The notes: generated by a model not told the origin, from the letters alone. Positions 30,004-40,003 are shown, numbered from the stretch's first letter. The stretch is DNA of 64,000 nucleotides from Cyclobacteriaceae bacterium (GCA_947458585.1 CANGYY010000001.1:1-64000); one strand, 5' to 3'. Numbers and translations are program-made.

Positions 30004-33000
30004 TGAATCACCAGTTTTCCACTTACCGAATCCACTTCCGAGGTGGACTCTGAGCGTAATGTTAGTTTGTAAATATAAGTTCCTTTCGTTGGATATTTCG
30101 TTTTGTGCTGTAAAAAAATCCAGTCCCAATCTTCGAGTATTTCTGGAGCTTTTATAAAACGATTTTCTTCTGAAAATAGTACTTGTCCACCCATTGAAAA
30201 AATCGTCCATGTCGCGATTAAATTCTCCTGAGGTCGGTTGTGTCGAAAGCGGATAGATGCTTTTTCTGTGGCGGGATTCGGGTAGATTTGGTGAGCAAGC
30301 ACCTGCAATCGGGTGCTATTTCGAACCTCAATTGAAAAAATATAGGTCCCCTGATTCCCAAAATTGTCCCAAGCAAGCACCTGAATTTCATTTTTCCCTT
30401 CAACCAATCCAGTCAACAAAACCCGCGCAGTTCCTTTTTCGAATCCACCTTCTAAGGCTCGGTATGCCTTATTTATAGGTTGGGGAGCTCCGTTATTTAA
30501 GCGCAGGTGCATTGTTTTTTCGGGCGATAACGATGAACTGTTGATGCCACTCACATCTTGAAACTTAAGCAGAACTTCCACCTGTGTACTGGCTATTGGA
30601 GGGCTACTCTGCACACTTTTGCCACCGAGGTCTGCAGTGATTTGTGGTCCAGACTGATCCAGAGTCCCAGTTTTTTTGTTGGCTAAAGGAAGAGTGAGGT
30701 GTCCTGTAGCCTGTATTTTTTTAACTGAATCCCAAGCCTGAATGCGTACCCTTAATTTTTCTACTTTGGACTTCAGGTGTTCGGGAAGGATCAATTGGCT
30801 AATTAATTTTCCATTGCGAACTTCTCCTTCACCAGAGAAGAGGCGTTGATTTTCTTCGGAAAAGGCTATCGGAGCGTTTTCGTCGCCAAGGGTTCGGATA
30901 TCAGTCGGTTGATCCCAGATTTCCAAGGTAAACTTGCCCTGAAAGTTTGGAAGGAAGGCTTGGGTAATTGGGTCCTGAATGGTGGCGGTGAGCTCAATTG
31001 GGACCAGGGTCCTGAGTGAATCCACTGGACTTTGACTGGGCAGGAAAATTAGCTGCTCTAGTTGTACTTTAGCCTCTGGCAATGCCAAGCGAAGACTTGG
31101 ATCCCCGAGAAGGGAAAAATTACGGTTATAGGCTCCGTTAAGGCTTTCGTTTTTGGTGCGCCGGTAGAGCGATCCCAAGTCTGCCCCCAATTCTCCTGCC
31201 GTTGCCAAAGCTTGGGTAAAGGCTTGGTTGATGCTAAAATTCACCGAGCTGAAAACTGGTCTTCCCGTAGCCAATAAACCAATGGCCCCTTTTTTTTGCG
31301 CAAAAAGCAACTCTTCAGCCGCAGATCGAATAAATGGGCTGTCGTGTCGTCCAAACTCGCAGGTGGCGGTAAACCAAATGGGGAGTTGGGTTTGCCTTGG
31401 CCAATTTTCTAAGTCCTGCACCTTAAAAATTTCCTCAGCGGTAAGCGTGGTTTCATTTCCATGCCCCACATAATTGAGTAGTAGCGTGCCCGTATTAAGC
31501 GTTTCAAGGATTGCTTTTTTTGCTTCTGGAGACTCTTGTCTACCTCCAGATTTGAGTTGCTCAAAGCGATCTAGGTACAATTTTTGGCTACGGAAAAAGG
31601 GGAGCGTTTTTTCCAAATAGGCCGCATGCACCTCCGAATCACGAACATGTACGCCATTGTCTCCATCATCTGCCAGGAAGGTGAGCGTACTGCTCGGAAA
31701 GGCCTCTCCCTGGGTTTCGTAGGCGATCGTTTTCTCCAACCAACTTTGGGCTTCTGCAAACGTGATCGCAGGGATCCTACCCACTCCAATCTGCATGGGC
31801 GCATCCCCGGCTTTACTTTCCTCCCAATTGCCCAATTCCCAGTTGACCATTCCAAAGTAATCGTCCGAACTGTAAGTGGTCAGTGGATCCAAACTGGACC
31901 TACTGGTGTAAATCGGCACTAAATTGGGTCGGCCACCTAGTTTTTTCTTGTAATCAAAAGTTCCTTTTCCCAGAAGGAGCACGTTTTTCAACTGCTTGCC
32001 TTGGTGGTATTCCTTTGCAATAAAGTTACGGATGGCGGTGATGTCTGAATTGCCATAGCCCTGCCAATCGTAAATTTCAGCGGTGAATACGAGTTGGGTA
32101 GGGATGCCCTGACTGGCTTTGAACGCTTGGAATTTTTGGGCGACTTCTTTGAACTGGGGTACAGTGATGATCAGTAATTCAGGACTTGCTGGACCTGTTC
32201 CTTTCGGAGCAATGGCTCGGACGGCTAGCAGCTCTTTTGCGTTTTTTGGTGAAAAGAGGACCCACTTTTTCCCAGTGGCAGACTTTCCCTGGTTGTAGGA
32301 TTTGGGTTGGTAAAAATCACTGACTTCCCAAGTTTGAAATCCCGTTTCCAAAGAAATTGAGCTTTCTTCCCTGCCAAAATAAAGGCCTTCCTTCAAGCTT
32401 ACATTTGAAAAGGGAATGCCCATCAGGGCAAAATCGAGGTGGCCAGTTCCTGTTCCCTGAAAACTAAAGCGGACCTGCTCCAAACGTCCTTCTTTTGGAT
32501 TGAAGGGAGTATGAATGCTTGTTTCAGATCCCTTGACTCCATAAGTGCTTGTTGGGATTGGGGAAAAGTTAACCTCCTGTAGGAGTTCGGTATCCGTCCA
32601 AATTCGAAAACTGGAAGAACTGCTGGATTGACTCATCAATCGTGCATGAAGGAGCCAGGGCGCCGTGGATCCACTGCTTTTGGCATAGGAGATGGCCAAG
32701 CTTTGTCCCTGACGAATGGGTAGGGAATACCAGGACCTTCCAGAGTTGAGTAGGTTGACTTTTTCTTCTTTGAGGGAGAAAAGTTGGTACCAAGCCGCCT
32801 GGGCAGCAGATGGATCTGCTTTTCCAGAGTTTACTTCAACGCGCTTGGGTAGGGACTTTTGGGCCAGTACATAGCGAAGGGTGTCTGTGTAGAGGTGATG
32901 CGTGTAACTTAGTTCCCCTTGATTGGAGAAGCCGCTTTGATGTGGCCCTTCTAGGTAAAAGTAAAGTTGATCTGCTAGGACCAAAGAAGGGATTTCCTGT

Positions 33001-33221
33001 GGGCTAAGTTGAGCGGAATCCAATCGCTGTGGAAGCATGCCAGGGTAACCATATATCGCTACTTCTTCTAAGCGTTGAAATCCAAGTTTCCGCGCTTGAT
33101 CTGCGCTAATCGTGTAAATCCCAGCTTCCGTCACTCCTGCAGTGTACTTAAAGGTCTGGGAAAAAGCGGTATGGCAAAATAGTCCCAGAAAAATCAAAAG
33201 GGAACAGAATTGCCGCTTCAT
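30000..33221 (-). CDS. porU: type IX secretion system sortase PorU (C25 peptidase-like)
   Basis: LLIITVPQFKEVAQKFQAFKASQG, LLNYVGHGNETTLTAEEIF, WFTATCEFGRHDSPFIRSAAEELLFAQKKGAIGLLATGRPVF; C-terminal CTD-like IYPNPATEKASIRF...GTYIYKLTL. Confidence 0.95.
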   Translation of the reverse strand: MKRQFCSLLIFLGLFCHTAFSQTFKYTAGVTEAGIYTISADQARKLGFQRLEEVAIYGYPGMLPQRLDSAQLSPQEIPSLVLADQLYFYLEGPHQSGFSNQGELSYTHHLYTDTLRYVLAQKSLPKRVEVNSGKADPSAAQAAWYQLFSLKEEKVNLLNSGRSWYSLPIRQGQSLAISYAKSSGSTAPWLLHARLMSQSSSSSSFRIWTDTELLQEVNFSPIPTSTYGVKGSETSIHTPFNPKEGRLEQVRFSFQGTGTGHLDFALMGIPFSNVSLKEGLYFGREESSISLETGFQTWEVSDFYQPKSYNQGKSATGKKWVLFSPKNAKELLAVRAIAPKGTGPASPELLIITVPQFKEVAQKFQAFKASQGIPTQLVFTAEIYDWQGYGNSDITAIRNFIAKEYHQGKQLKNVLLLGKGTFDYKKKLGGRPNLVPIYTSRSSLDPLTTYSSDDYFGMVNWELGNWEESKAGDAPMQIGVGRIPAITFAEAQSWLEKTIAYETQGEAFPSSTLTFLADDGDNGVHVRDSEVHAAYLEKTLPFFRSQKLYLDRFEQLKSGGRQESPEAKKAILETLNTGTLLLNYVGHGNETTLTAEEIFKVQDLENWPRQTQLPIWFTATCEFGRHDSPFIRSAAEELLFAQKKGAIGLLATGRPVFSSVNFSINQAFTQALATAGELGADLGSLYRRTKNESLNGAYNRNFSLLGDPSLRLALPEAKVQLEQLIFLPSQSPVDSLRTLVPIELTATIQDPITQAFLPNFQGKFTLEIWDQPTDIRTLGDENAPIAFSEENQRLFSGEGEVRNGKLISQLILPEHLKSKVEKLRVRIQAWDSVKKIQATGHLTLPLANKKTGTLDQSGPQITADLGGKSVQSSPPIASTQVEVLLKFQDVSGINSSSLSPEKTMHLRLNNGAPQPINKAYRALEGGFEKGTARVLLTGLVEGKNEIQVLAWDNFGNQGTYIFSIEVRNSTRLQVLAHQIYPNPATEKASIRFRHNRPQENLIATWTIFSMGGQVLFSEENRFIKAPEILEDWDWIFLQHKTKYPTKGTYIYKLTLRSESTSEVDSVSGKLVIQ

Positions 33222-33910
33222 TTTTTGAGAAACAATTGTTCTACTCCAGAAAGCAGGAGGTACGCAATAATGATCAAGGGAATACCCGCTAATTGTAACC
33301 AGGAGAAGAAAAAGGCACCTAAACAGAGCAAGGTGTAGCGGTAAGCATTGTCTGCAAAACTTGAGTTTTTGAACTTCAATGCAATCAGTGGAAGTTCTGA
33401 AACCAAAAGTATACTTGTTGCCCAAGCGATCACCACAAGGGCGATTGGGCTGGTTACCCAAGGCGTCAACTCGGGCCAGTGGGCCACCAGGTGCGGGAGC
33501 GTGGAGAGCAAAAGGGCATTAGCCGGGGTAGGTAGTCCAATGAATCGATCGCTTTGTCGGGTATCAAGATTAAACTTGGCCAGTCTGTAGGCTGAAAGCA
33601 TCGGGATGATCAGCGTCAAATAGGGGAGAACTTGGGAGTCGGTTTGTGTCTTGGTTAGCGAATACAAAAGAATTCCTGGCAATACGCCGAAGGATACCAC
33701 GTCTGCTAGGGAGTCCAACTCTTTTCCCATGTCGCTTTGAACCTTCAGCAGGCGGGCGGCAAAGCCATCCAGAAAATCAAAACCAGCAGAAAGGATTACA
33801 AAATAGGCTCCATAGAGCAACTGTCCCTCAAGCACCCAGAGGATACCCAACACTCCAGAAAGGAGATTCAACAGGGTAATGAAGTTGGGGAGTTGGGCTT
33901 TTAGGTTCAC
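33218..33910 (-). CDS. pssA: CDP-diacylglycerol--serine O-phosphatidyltransferase
   Basis: PNFITLLNLLSGVLGI; CDP-alcohol phosphatidyltransferase region GFDFLDGFAARLLKVQSDMGKELDSLADVVSFG. GTG start. Confidence 0.95.
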   Translation of the reverse strand: MNLKAQLPNFITLLNLLSGVLGILWVLEGQLLYGAYFVILSAGFDFLDGFAARLLKVQSDMGKELDSLADVVSFGVLPGILLYSLTKTQTDSQVLPYLTLIIPMLSAYRLAKFNLDTRQSDRFIGLPTPANALLLSTLPHLVAHWPELTPWVTSPIALVVIAWATSILLVSELPLIALKFKNSSFADNAYRYTLLCLGAFFFSWLQLAGIPLIIIAYLLLSGVEQLFLKK

Positions 33911-34560
33911 GAGTATGCTTTTAGACCCACAAATGGGTTATTCTTTTTTTCAAAGCCTATGCTGGTTTCGGGGCCATGACCTGGGTAAACCAAGGTCTCT
34001 TCCGGGAGAACAAAGAGTTGGGACTTGATTTTTTCAAGCAGCAGGGTATGATTTCCTCCAGGTAGGTCCGTACGTCCAATGCTTCCTCTGAATAGCGCAT
34101 CCCCTGCAATGCAGCGCTTACTTTCCTCATGGTAGAACACCAAGTGACCTGGCGCATGACCTGGAACGAAAATGCAGCGCAACTTTTCCTTACCTACGAA
34201 AATATCCTGGCCTTCCACCAGAAAGGAACTGGCTTCAGAAGGAACATAGTCCCGAAAGCCATAGTTGGGTGCATACACTTCCACAGATTTCAAGACGGGA
34301 ACTTCTAGAACGTGGATTTGAAGGGAAATTTGAAATCGCTCCATTGCCCAAGCATTTCCGAGTACGTGGTCGATGTGGCAATGGGTATTAAGCAATTGGG
34401 TGACTTTTAGGTTCTGATCTTCCACAAATGCCTCCAGCTCCCTTTTTTCTTCAGGAGTATAGCATCCCGGATCAATGAGTGTGGACGTTCCCTCATCGTC
34501 GTACAGGAGGTAACTGTTCTCTTGAAATGGGTTGAAGGTGAAGCACTTGATGTGGAGCAT
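33907..34560 (-). CDS. MBL-fold metallo-hydrolase (glyoxalase II-like)
   Basis: TLIDPGCYTPEEK, LLNTHCHIDHVLGNAW, VPGHAPGHLVFYHEE, IAGDALFRGSIGRTDLPGG, VYPGHGPETSIG. Confidence 0.93.
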   Translation of the reverse strand: MLHIKCFTFNPFQENSYLLYDDEGTSTLIDPGCYTPEEKRELEAFVEDQNLKVTQLLNTHCHIDHVLGNAWAMERFQISLQIHVLEVPVLKSVEVYAPNYGFRDYVPSEASSFLVEGQDIFVGKEKLRCIFVPGHAPGHLVFYHEESKRCIAGDALFRGSIGRTDLPGGNHTLLLEKIKSQLFVLPEETLVYPGHGPETSIGFEKKNNPFVGLKAYS

Positions 34561-34615
34561 GCGAAAAGTCAACAAGATTAAAGCAAAGTAAAGAATTATG
34601 GGCTTAATTTAGGAC

Positions 34616-35662
34616 ATGGAAATTGATTTTTTAATCATTGGACAAGGTTTGGCCGGCTCGGCCTTGGGCTACCGCTTGATTCATGAAGGAAGAAAAGTAA
34701 TCCTGATTGATCAGCCTGAGGAGAATAAAAGTAGCCGTGTTGCTGCAGGCTTATTCAACCCGGTTACGGGAAGGAAAATGGTAAAGACCTGGAAAGGGGA
34801 ACTCTTGTTTCCCGAAATCATTCCATTTTATCAGGAATTGGAGCAGGCGACTGGGAAAAAGTTTCTCACCCTCCAGCATATTTACCGTCCATTTCTTTCC
34901 ATTGAAGAGCAAAATGAATGGATGGGACATTCGAGTGATCCGGAAATCCAGCCTTTTCTGAATAAAATTGAGGTAGAAAACCAGCATGCAAGTCTCAAGG
35001 ATTCTTTTGGAGGAGTTCTCCTTCAGAATTCAGGCTGGCTAGACATTCCAACTTTGTTGGATGGAATGGTGACTTTTTTTGGGGATCGTTTAGTTCAGGA
35101 AGAATTCCAGGAGGAAGAATTGGTGCAGGAAGGGGAGGCTTGGCAGTACAAGCAGTGGAGAGCGAAAGCCTTGATTTATTGCAATGGATTAGGAGCCATG
35201 CGTTCCCGCTTTTTTTCATTCTTGCCTTTTGCTCCGGTCAAGGGTGAAATTTTGGAACTGAAACAAGATTTTAACCCTCCTTTTATCGTGAATCGTGGGG
35301 TGTTTCGGGTGCCCTTACCCAATGGAAATTTCCGTGTGGGCTCTACCTATACCTGGCATGACTTGGAAGAAGGCCCCACGGCAACGGCCCAAAAAGAGTT
35401 GTTGGATAAGTTGACCGAGGTGGTGCGTGTGCCTGTGGAGGAAGTGGTTGCGCACCGAGTTGGGATTCGTCCAGCAACAAAGGATAGAAAACCATTTTTA
35501 GGAAAACATCCTGAGGCTCCGCACGTTTATGTCTTCAATGGATTTGGAGCGAAGGGAGTTTCACTAGTTCCTTACTTTAGTGCGCAAATGCGGGATTTTC
35601 TTCTTGAAAATAAGCCTTTAGCAGCCGAAGTATCGATCTCTCGGTATTTTAACTATATTTAA
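34616..35662 (+). CDS. FAD-dependent oxidoreductase (DAO family)
   Basis: DFLIIGQGLAGSALGYRLIHEGRKVILIDQ, VAAGLFNPVTGRKMVKTW, FRVGSTYTWHD, VYVFNGFGAKGVSLVPYFS. Confidence 0.88.
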   Translation: MEIDFLIIGQGLAGSALGYRLIHEGRKVILIDQPEENKSSRVAAGLFNPVTGRKMVKTWKGELLFPEIIPFYQELEQATGKKFLTLQHIYRPFLSIEEQNEWMGHSSDPEIQPFLNKIEVENQHASLKDSFGGVLLQNSGWLDIPTLLDGMVTFFGDRLVQEEFQEEELVQEGEAWQYKQWRAKALIYCNGLGAMRSRFFSFLPFAPVKGEILELKQDFNPPFIVNRGVFRVPLPNGNFRVGSTYTWHDLEEGPTATAQKELLDKLTEVVRVPVEEVVAHRVGIRPATKDRKPFLGKHPEAPHVYVFNGFGAKGVSLVPYFSAQMRDFLLENKPLAAEVSISRYFNYI

Positions 35663-35677
35663 AACCTAACTCAATCG

Positions 35678-38600
35678 TTGGAAATGCGAATGCGTGTATT
35701 TCGATACCTTTTTTTAATTATTCTACTTGGCTGCGGGACAGAAGCCTGGGCTCAATTTGACCAGGAGCGATTTGGTAAAAACCGGGTGCAGCACAAGGAG
35801 TTTAATTGGTACGTCTATACCTCAGCCAATTTTGAAGTATACTACTACGATAAGGGTGGGGTAAATGCCAAGATGGCCATTGAATTTTTGGAGTCTGAAT
35901 TCAATAAGTTGACTCAAAACATTGGCTATGTAGCCTACACCAAGCCAAGAATTTACATTTACAATTCTCCAGAAGAGCGCTTGCAAAGCAATTTGGACCT
36001 CAATGCGCAGCAGTATACAGAAGAGGGGCAGACTAAATTTACCCGACTGGTGGCAGAAGTAGCCTACAAGGGTCGAATGGACCAATTTAAAGAAGATTTG
36101 CTATTTGCTACCTCCAAGGTCATTGTTAAAGAAATGCTTTATGGTGCTTCCGTAGCAGATGCCTTTCAAGCAAATTTGGTCAGTAATTTCCCTGATTGGT
36201 ACGTGGATGGCATTGCGCTTTATTTGGCCAAAGGCTGGAGCAGAGAGATGGATGATTACATCCGCCGCTACCTAAAAAATACCCCCAATCCTAAACTTCA
36301 CACGCTGACTGATCTTGAAGCAGGACTAGTGGGGCAGTCGATTTGGAATTACATTTCCGAAAAGTATGGCAGAAGGTATGTCTCTAGTATTCTGAACCTT
36401 TCTCGAATCAATCGCAATGAGGAAAATAGCATTGCGAATACCATAGGAATAAATATCAAGTCATTTATTTCCGATTGGCAGCAGTTCTACCTCAAGGTCA
36501 ATGAGCCTGTTTACAGTAATTTTAAAACCCTAGATTCGAAAAAAGCGATTGCCACTACCTCTTCTCGAGTAGATGGAGCGATTACAGATGTGAAATTTAG
36601 TCCGGATGGGCTTCACCTAGCCTACGTTCTCAACAATGCAGGGAAGGCCACTGTGTGGGCACGCGATTTGTCTACTGGCATGGAGCAGCGAATCTATCAG
36701 GTAGGTTCCAAGCACGAAGAACTTCCACCCAATTTGAATTCGCCGGTGATTGCTTGGAGGGATTCAGCAACGCTAGCGATAGCAACCTTCAAACGAGGAC
36801 TTACTACCTTAAGACAACGTTCCTTAGATGGATCCGCTCGGGACAAGGTTTTCCTTCGAAATATCACCCAGATTTTGAGTTTTGATTTCAATGAATCGGG
36901 AAGAAACATGGTCCTATCTGCCATTTCCAATGGAAAGACAGACCTGTATACGCTGAATTTAAGAGGGCAGGGGAAGCGCTTGACTGACGATGCCTTTGAT
37001 GAACTTAGTCCTGCGTTTTTGAATGATTCGACGATTGTCTATTCAAGTAATTTCACACAACTTCCAGATTCAGTTATCCAGAAAGGGCTTGCTTTGAGCA
37101 ATTTTCCTGAGCAGTACAATTTGTTTCGAGTGGAAGTACTGAAGGACACCACTATTTATACCAAGCTTACCAATGCCAATAGTAAAAGCACCTTCCCGAG
37201 AAAATTAAATTCCAACAATCTTGTGTTTTTGAGTGATTTGAGTGGGATTTCCAACCTCATGAAGCTTAGCATTGGAAACCAGGTCTCTACCCAGATTTCT
37301 TCATTTGATACCAGCATCGAAATGTTTGACGTGAATTCTCGAATGAATAAGATGGCCTATGCGGTTCGAAATGGTAAGGAGTCTCAACTTTTTGTGGATT
37401 CGTATACTGGAGCAGATCAATTTACTCCAAGTACCCCTCGACTTCAATTGGCGCAGGTCAAAGAATTGAATGAGCGCCTTGCCGCGCGAAGAATACTGGA
37501 GGCCAAAACCCAGCAAGCTACTCGAATAAAACAGGAGCAGCAGGCAGGACCTGAGTTGGTAGCGCCAATCACTCCGCTAGACACCCTTTCTCAAAAAACT
37601 TCTTCTCTCACAACCGATCGCTTGCGATTTGAGTCGAGAAGGGGAGTCAACACACAAAACTATACCTTCGACTCGATTCCTGCCCAAGCTACTACAAGTA
37701 ATACAGCAGTAGCGGCCAAGCCAGAAACTGCTAAAAATAGTATTTTGGACACCTTCCGAAAGCAAAATTTACAAAAGCTGATTTCAGGGCCCCGCCCAAT
37801 GGAGGCTCAATTTTTCACCAACCACATCAATTCCCGTTTTGTAGTAGATCCTTTGCGTGGATTTGGAATTAACCTTCAAGGAAAGATGACCGATGTGTTG
37901 GACAACCACCAATTCATGGGAGGCATCATGTATTCCTTGGATTTTGATTCCGGAGGAGATATCTGGTTTGAGTACGAATACCTCAAATCAAGACTTGATT
38001 TCAGAGGTCGTTACGATCGAAAAACACTGACAGTCACGGAGGGGGATGTGAGTTTTCAAAAATACACCCTAACCAAAGTGGAGACGGGTGTGGCCTATCC
38101 GCTATCCATCCATTCTCGCCTGTATGCCGCTCCTTTTGTGGCCAAGACGCAGTACTTCAACTTGAATGAGGACTCCTTAATCTATAGCAAGATTCCTGAG
38201 CTCAATCAATTGCAAGTTTCGTATGCTGGGGGAAAGGTAGAATATGTTTACGACCGTACCGAGCCCATGGGATTGTATGCATTCACAGGAACTAAAGGAA
38301 AGGTGGGTTTTCAGCACTACCAAGGACTAAACTTAGGGAATCGTTCGTTTAGTAATTTCTATGTGGACCTTCGCAATTACCAGAAGATACACAAGAATAT
38401 TGTCCTCGCTTCCAAATTGTATTTTGGATCCTTTATGGGAGCTAATCCTCAGAGCTACTTAGTTGGGGGAATGGACAACTGGCTTTTCAACAGTTTTTAC
38501 AACCCGCCAGCCAATCGTCCTGAGCCATCGCCTGTGCGCAACCCGAATGGGCTAGAGAATTCCAATTTGCTATTTGCAGATTTTGTAGATCTCCGAGGAT

Positions 38601-38989
38601 ACGATTACGATGAGATCCGAGGGCGAAATGCGTTGACTTTCTCTACGGAATTGAGATTGCCCTTGTTTTCGTATTTAACTCGAGGAAACATTACTTCCAA
38701 TTTTTTCAAAAACTTCCAGTTAGTAGGTTTCTATGACGTGGGCTCTGCTTGGAATGAGGCGGCTCCTTGGGAAAAAGTCAATGATCAGAATACAGAAGTG
38801 ATCAATACCTCTGGTTCACCTTTTGTGATTGTACTGAATAATTTCAACAATCCTTGGCTCCAAAGTTATGGTGCAGGACTTCGTACGGTGTTGATGAATT
38901 ACTACATCAAATTCGATGCAGCTCGACCTGTACGGAATTATAAAAATGAAGATTTGAAATTTTACTTTACTTTGGGGTATAATTTCTAA
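35678..38989 (+). CDS. large OM protein: peptidase-MA-like region + TolB-like propeller + BamA/surface-antigen-like barrel
   Basis: Signal peptide; FNWYVYTSANFEVYYYDKGG...FPDWYVDGIALYLAKGW; propeller repeats (DVKFSPDGLHLAYVLNNAGKATVWARDLSTG, LTDDAFDELSPAFLNDSTIVYSSN); C-terminal LRGYDYDEIRGRNALTFSTELRLPLF...ARPVRNYKNEDLKFYFTLGYNF. Confidence 0.8.
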   Translation: MEMRMRVFRYLFLIILLGCGTEAWAQFDQERFGKNRVQHKEFNWYVYTSANFEVYYYDKGGVNAKMAIEFLESEFNKLTQNIGYVAYTKPRIYIYNSPEERLQSNLDLNAQQYTEEGQTKFTRLVAEVAYKGRMDQFKEDLLFATSKVIVKEMLYGASVADAFQANLVSNFPDWYVDGIALYLAKGWSREMDDYIRRYLKNTPNPKLHTLTDLEAGLVGQSIWNYISEKYGRRYVSSILNLSRINRNEENSIANTIGINIKSFISDWQQFYLKVNEPVYSNFKTLDSKKAIATTSSRVDGAITDVKFSPDGLHLAYVLNNAGKATVWARDLSTGMEQRIYQVGSKHEELPPNLNSPVIAWRDSATLAIATFKRGLTTLRQRSLDGSARDKVFLRNITQILSFDFNESGRNMVLSAISNGKTDLYTLNLRGQGKRLTDDAFDELSPAFLNDSTIVYSSNFTQLPDSVIQKGLALSNFPEQYNLFRVEVLKDTTIYTKLTNANSKSTFPRKLNSNNLVFLSDLSGISNLMKLSIGNQVSTQISSFDTSIEMFDVNSRMNKMAYAVRNGKESQLFVDSYTGADQFTPSTPRLQLAQVKELNERLAARRILEAKTQQATRIKQEQQAGPELVAPITPLDTLSQKTSSLTTDRLRFESRRGVNTQNYTFDSIPAQATTSNTAVAAKPETAKNSILDTFRKQNLQKLISGPRPMEAQFFTNHINSRFVVDPLRGFGINLQGKMTDVLDNHQFMGGIMYSLDFDSGGDIWFEYEYLKSRLDFRGRYDRKTLTVTEGDVSFQKYTLTKVETGVAYPLSIHSRLYAAPFVAKTQYFNLNEDSLIYSKIPELNQLQVSYAGGKVEYVYDRTEPMGLYAFTGTKGKVGFQHYQGLNLGNRSFSNFYVDLRNYQKIHKNIVLASKLYFGSFMGANPQSYLVGGMDNWLFNSFYNPPANRPEPSPVRNPNGLENSNLLFADFVDLRGYDYDEIRGRNALTFSTELRLPLFSYLTRGNITSNFFKNFQLVGFYDVGSAWNEAAPWEKVNDQNTEVINTSGSPFVIVLNNFNNPWLQSYGAGLRTVLMNYYIKFDAARPVRNYKNEDLKFYFTLGYNF

Positions 38990-38999
38990 AGTATACCGT

Positions 39000-39878
39000 A
39001 TGATCAAATCCATGACTGGCTATGGTGTAGCCGGATTTGAGAATGAGCAACTCGTCATTCAAGTGGAAGTGCGCACGCTCAACTCAAAGATGTTAGACCT
39101 GTCTATCCGAAGTCCCAGACAATTTGCTGATAAGGAGGCTGAAATTCGAAATCGAGTACAAGCGATTTTGGACCGTGGAAAAGTTAGTATTTCCATCGAT
39201 TTTTTAGCGAAAGGGAATCAGAACCTCCCCATTCAATTGAATGAGGATTTATTCAAGACCTACTATAGTACCTTTGAGCGCTTAGCCGCTTCCGTAGGAG
39301 AGACCTCTACCGACTTATTTAAATTAGCGCTACAAGCCCCACAGGTCATGATTACCTCGACTATGGATCGAGAGGACACCGAAGATTGGTCTCAAGTAAG
39401 ATCGGTCTTGGAAGAAGCTTTGGATCGTTGTGAGGTCTTTCGTGTGGACGAGGGAGCTTCACTTTTTGTCAAGTTAAAGGAAAATATCGACCTGATTCGA
39501 CAAGGCTGGACGGCCATTAAAGGGGAGGAGCCCAATCGCAAGGAGAAAATCCAATCGCGGATTCGAGGGCATTTCGCTCAGTGGATGGATGAACACTCCT
39601 TTGATGCGAATCGATTTGAGCAGGAACTGATTTACTACTTTGAAAAAATAGACATCAACGAAGAATTGGTACGATTGGAAACGCATCTAGATTACTTCAT
39701 GAAGTGTATGGAGACAGAAGTGAACCAAGGGAAAAAATTAGGTTTTATCAGCCAGGAGATTGGTCGAGAGATCAATACTATCGGCTCAAAGGCCAACGAT
39801 GCAGGTATTCAAAAGATAGTCATCCAAATGAAGGATGAGCTAGAAAAAATCAAAGAGCAATCCTTAAACGTGTTGTAG
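39000..39878 (+). CDS. yicC: YicC family endoribonuclease-like protein
   Basis: MIKSMTGYGVAGFE...VEVRTLNSKMLDLSIR...GKKLGFISQEIGREINTIGSKANDAGIQKIVIQMKDELEKIKEQSLNV. Confidence 0.95.
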   Translation: MIKSMTGYGVAGFENEQLVIQVEVRTLNSKMLDLSIRSPRQFADKEAEIRNRVQAILDRGKVSISIDFLAKGNQNLPIQLNEDLFKTYYSTFERLAASVGETSTDLFKLALQAPQVMITSTMDREDTEDWSQVRSVLEEALDRCEVFRVDEGASLFVKLKENIDLIRQGWTAIKGEEPNRKEKIQSRIRGHFAQWMDEHSFDANRFEQELIYYFEKIDINEELVRLETHLDYFMKCMETEVNQGKKLGFISQEIGREINTIGSKANDAGIQKIVIQMKDELEKIKEQSLNVL

Positions 39879-39967
39879 TTAATCGTCCACAGACAACTGT
39901 CCACCGTTCACAGCCCACTTACTTGAACGGCAAAATTTCACTAAGGATAAGCCAATCTCTTGTTTAC

Positions 39968-40003
39968 AAAAAAAAGGCCCCGCAAATGTGCGGGGCCTTT
40001 TTT
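39968..40003. terminator. strong bidirectional terminator hairpin 1
   Basis: AAAAAAAAGGCCCCGCaaatgtGCGGGGCCTTTTTT. Confidence 0.88.

Noticed and set aside
30004-30210. N-terminal extension of the PorV ORF
   Set aside because: Overlaps the 3' end of porU; the ATG at 30003 gives a proper signal peptide.
33222-33461. N-terminal 80-aa extension of the PorU ORF
   Set aside because: Overlaps pssA coding sequence; the ATG at 33221 gives a proper signal peptide and a 4-nt overlap with pssA.
39879-39930. Short TCCACAG/TCCACCG/TTCACAG repeats after yicC
   Set aside because: Only about three imperfect short units over ~30 bp; too weak to call a repeat array.
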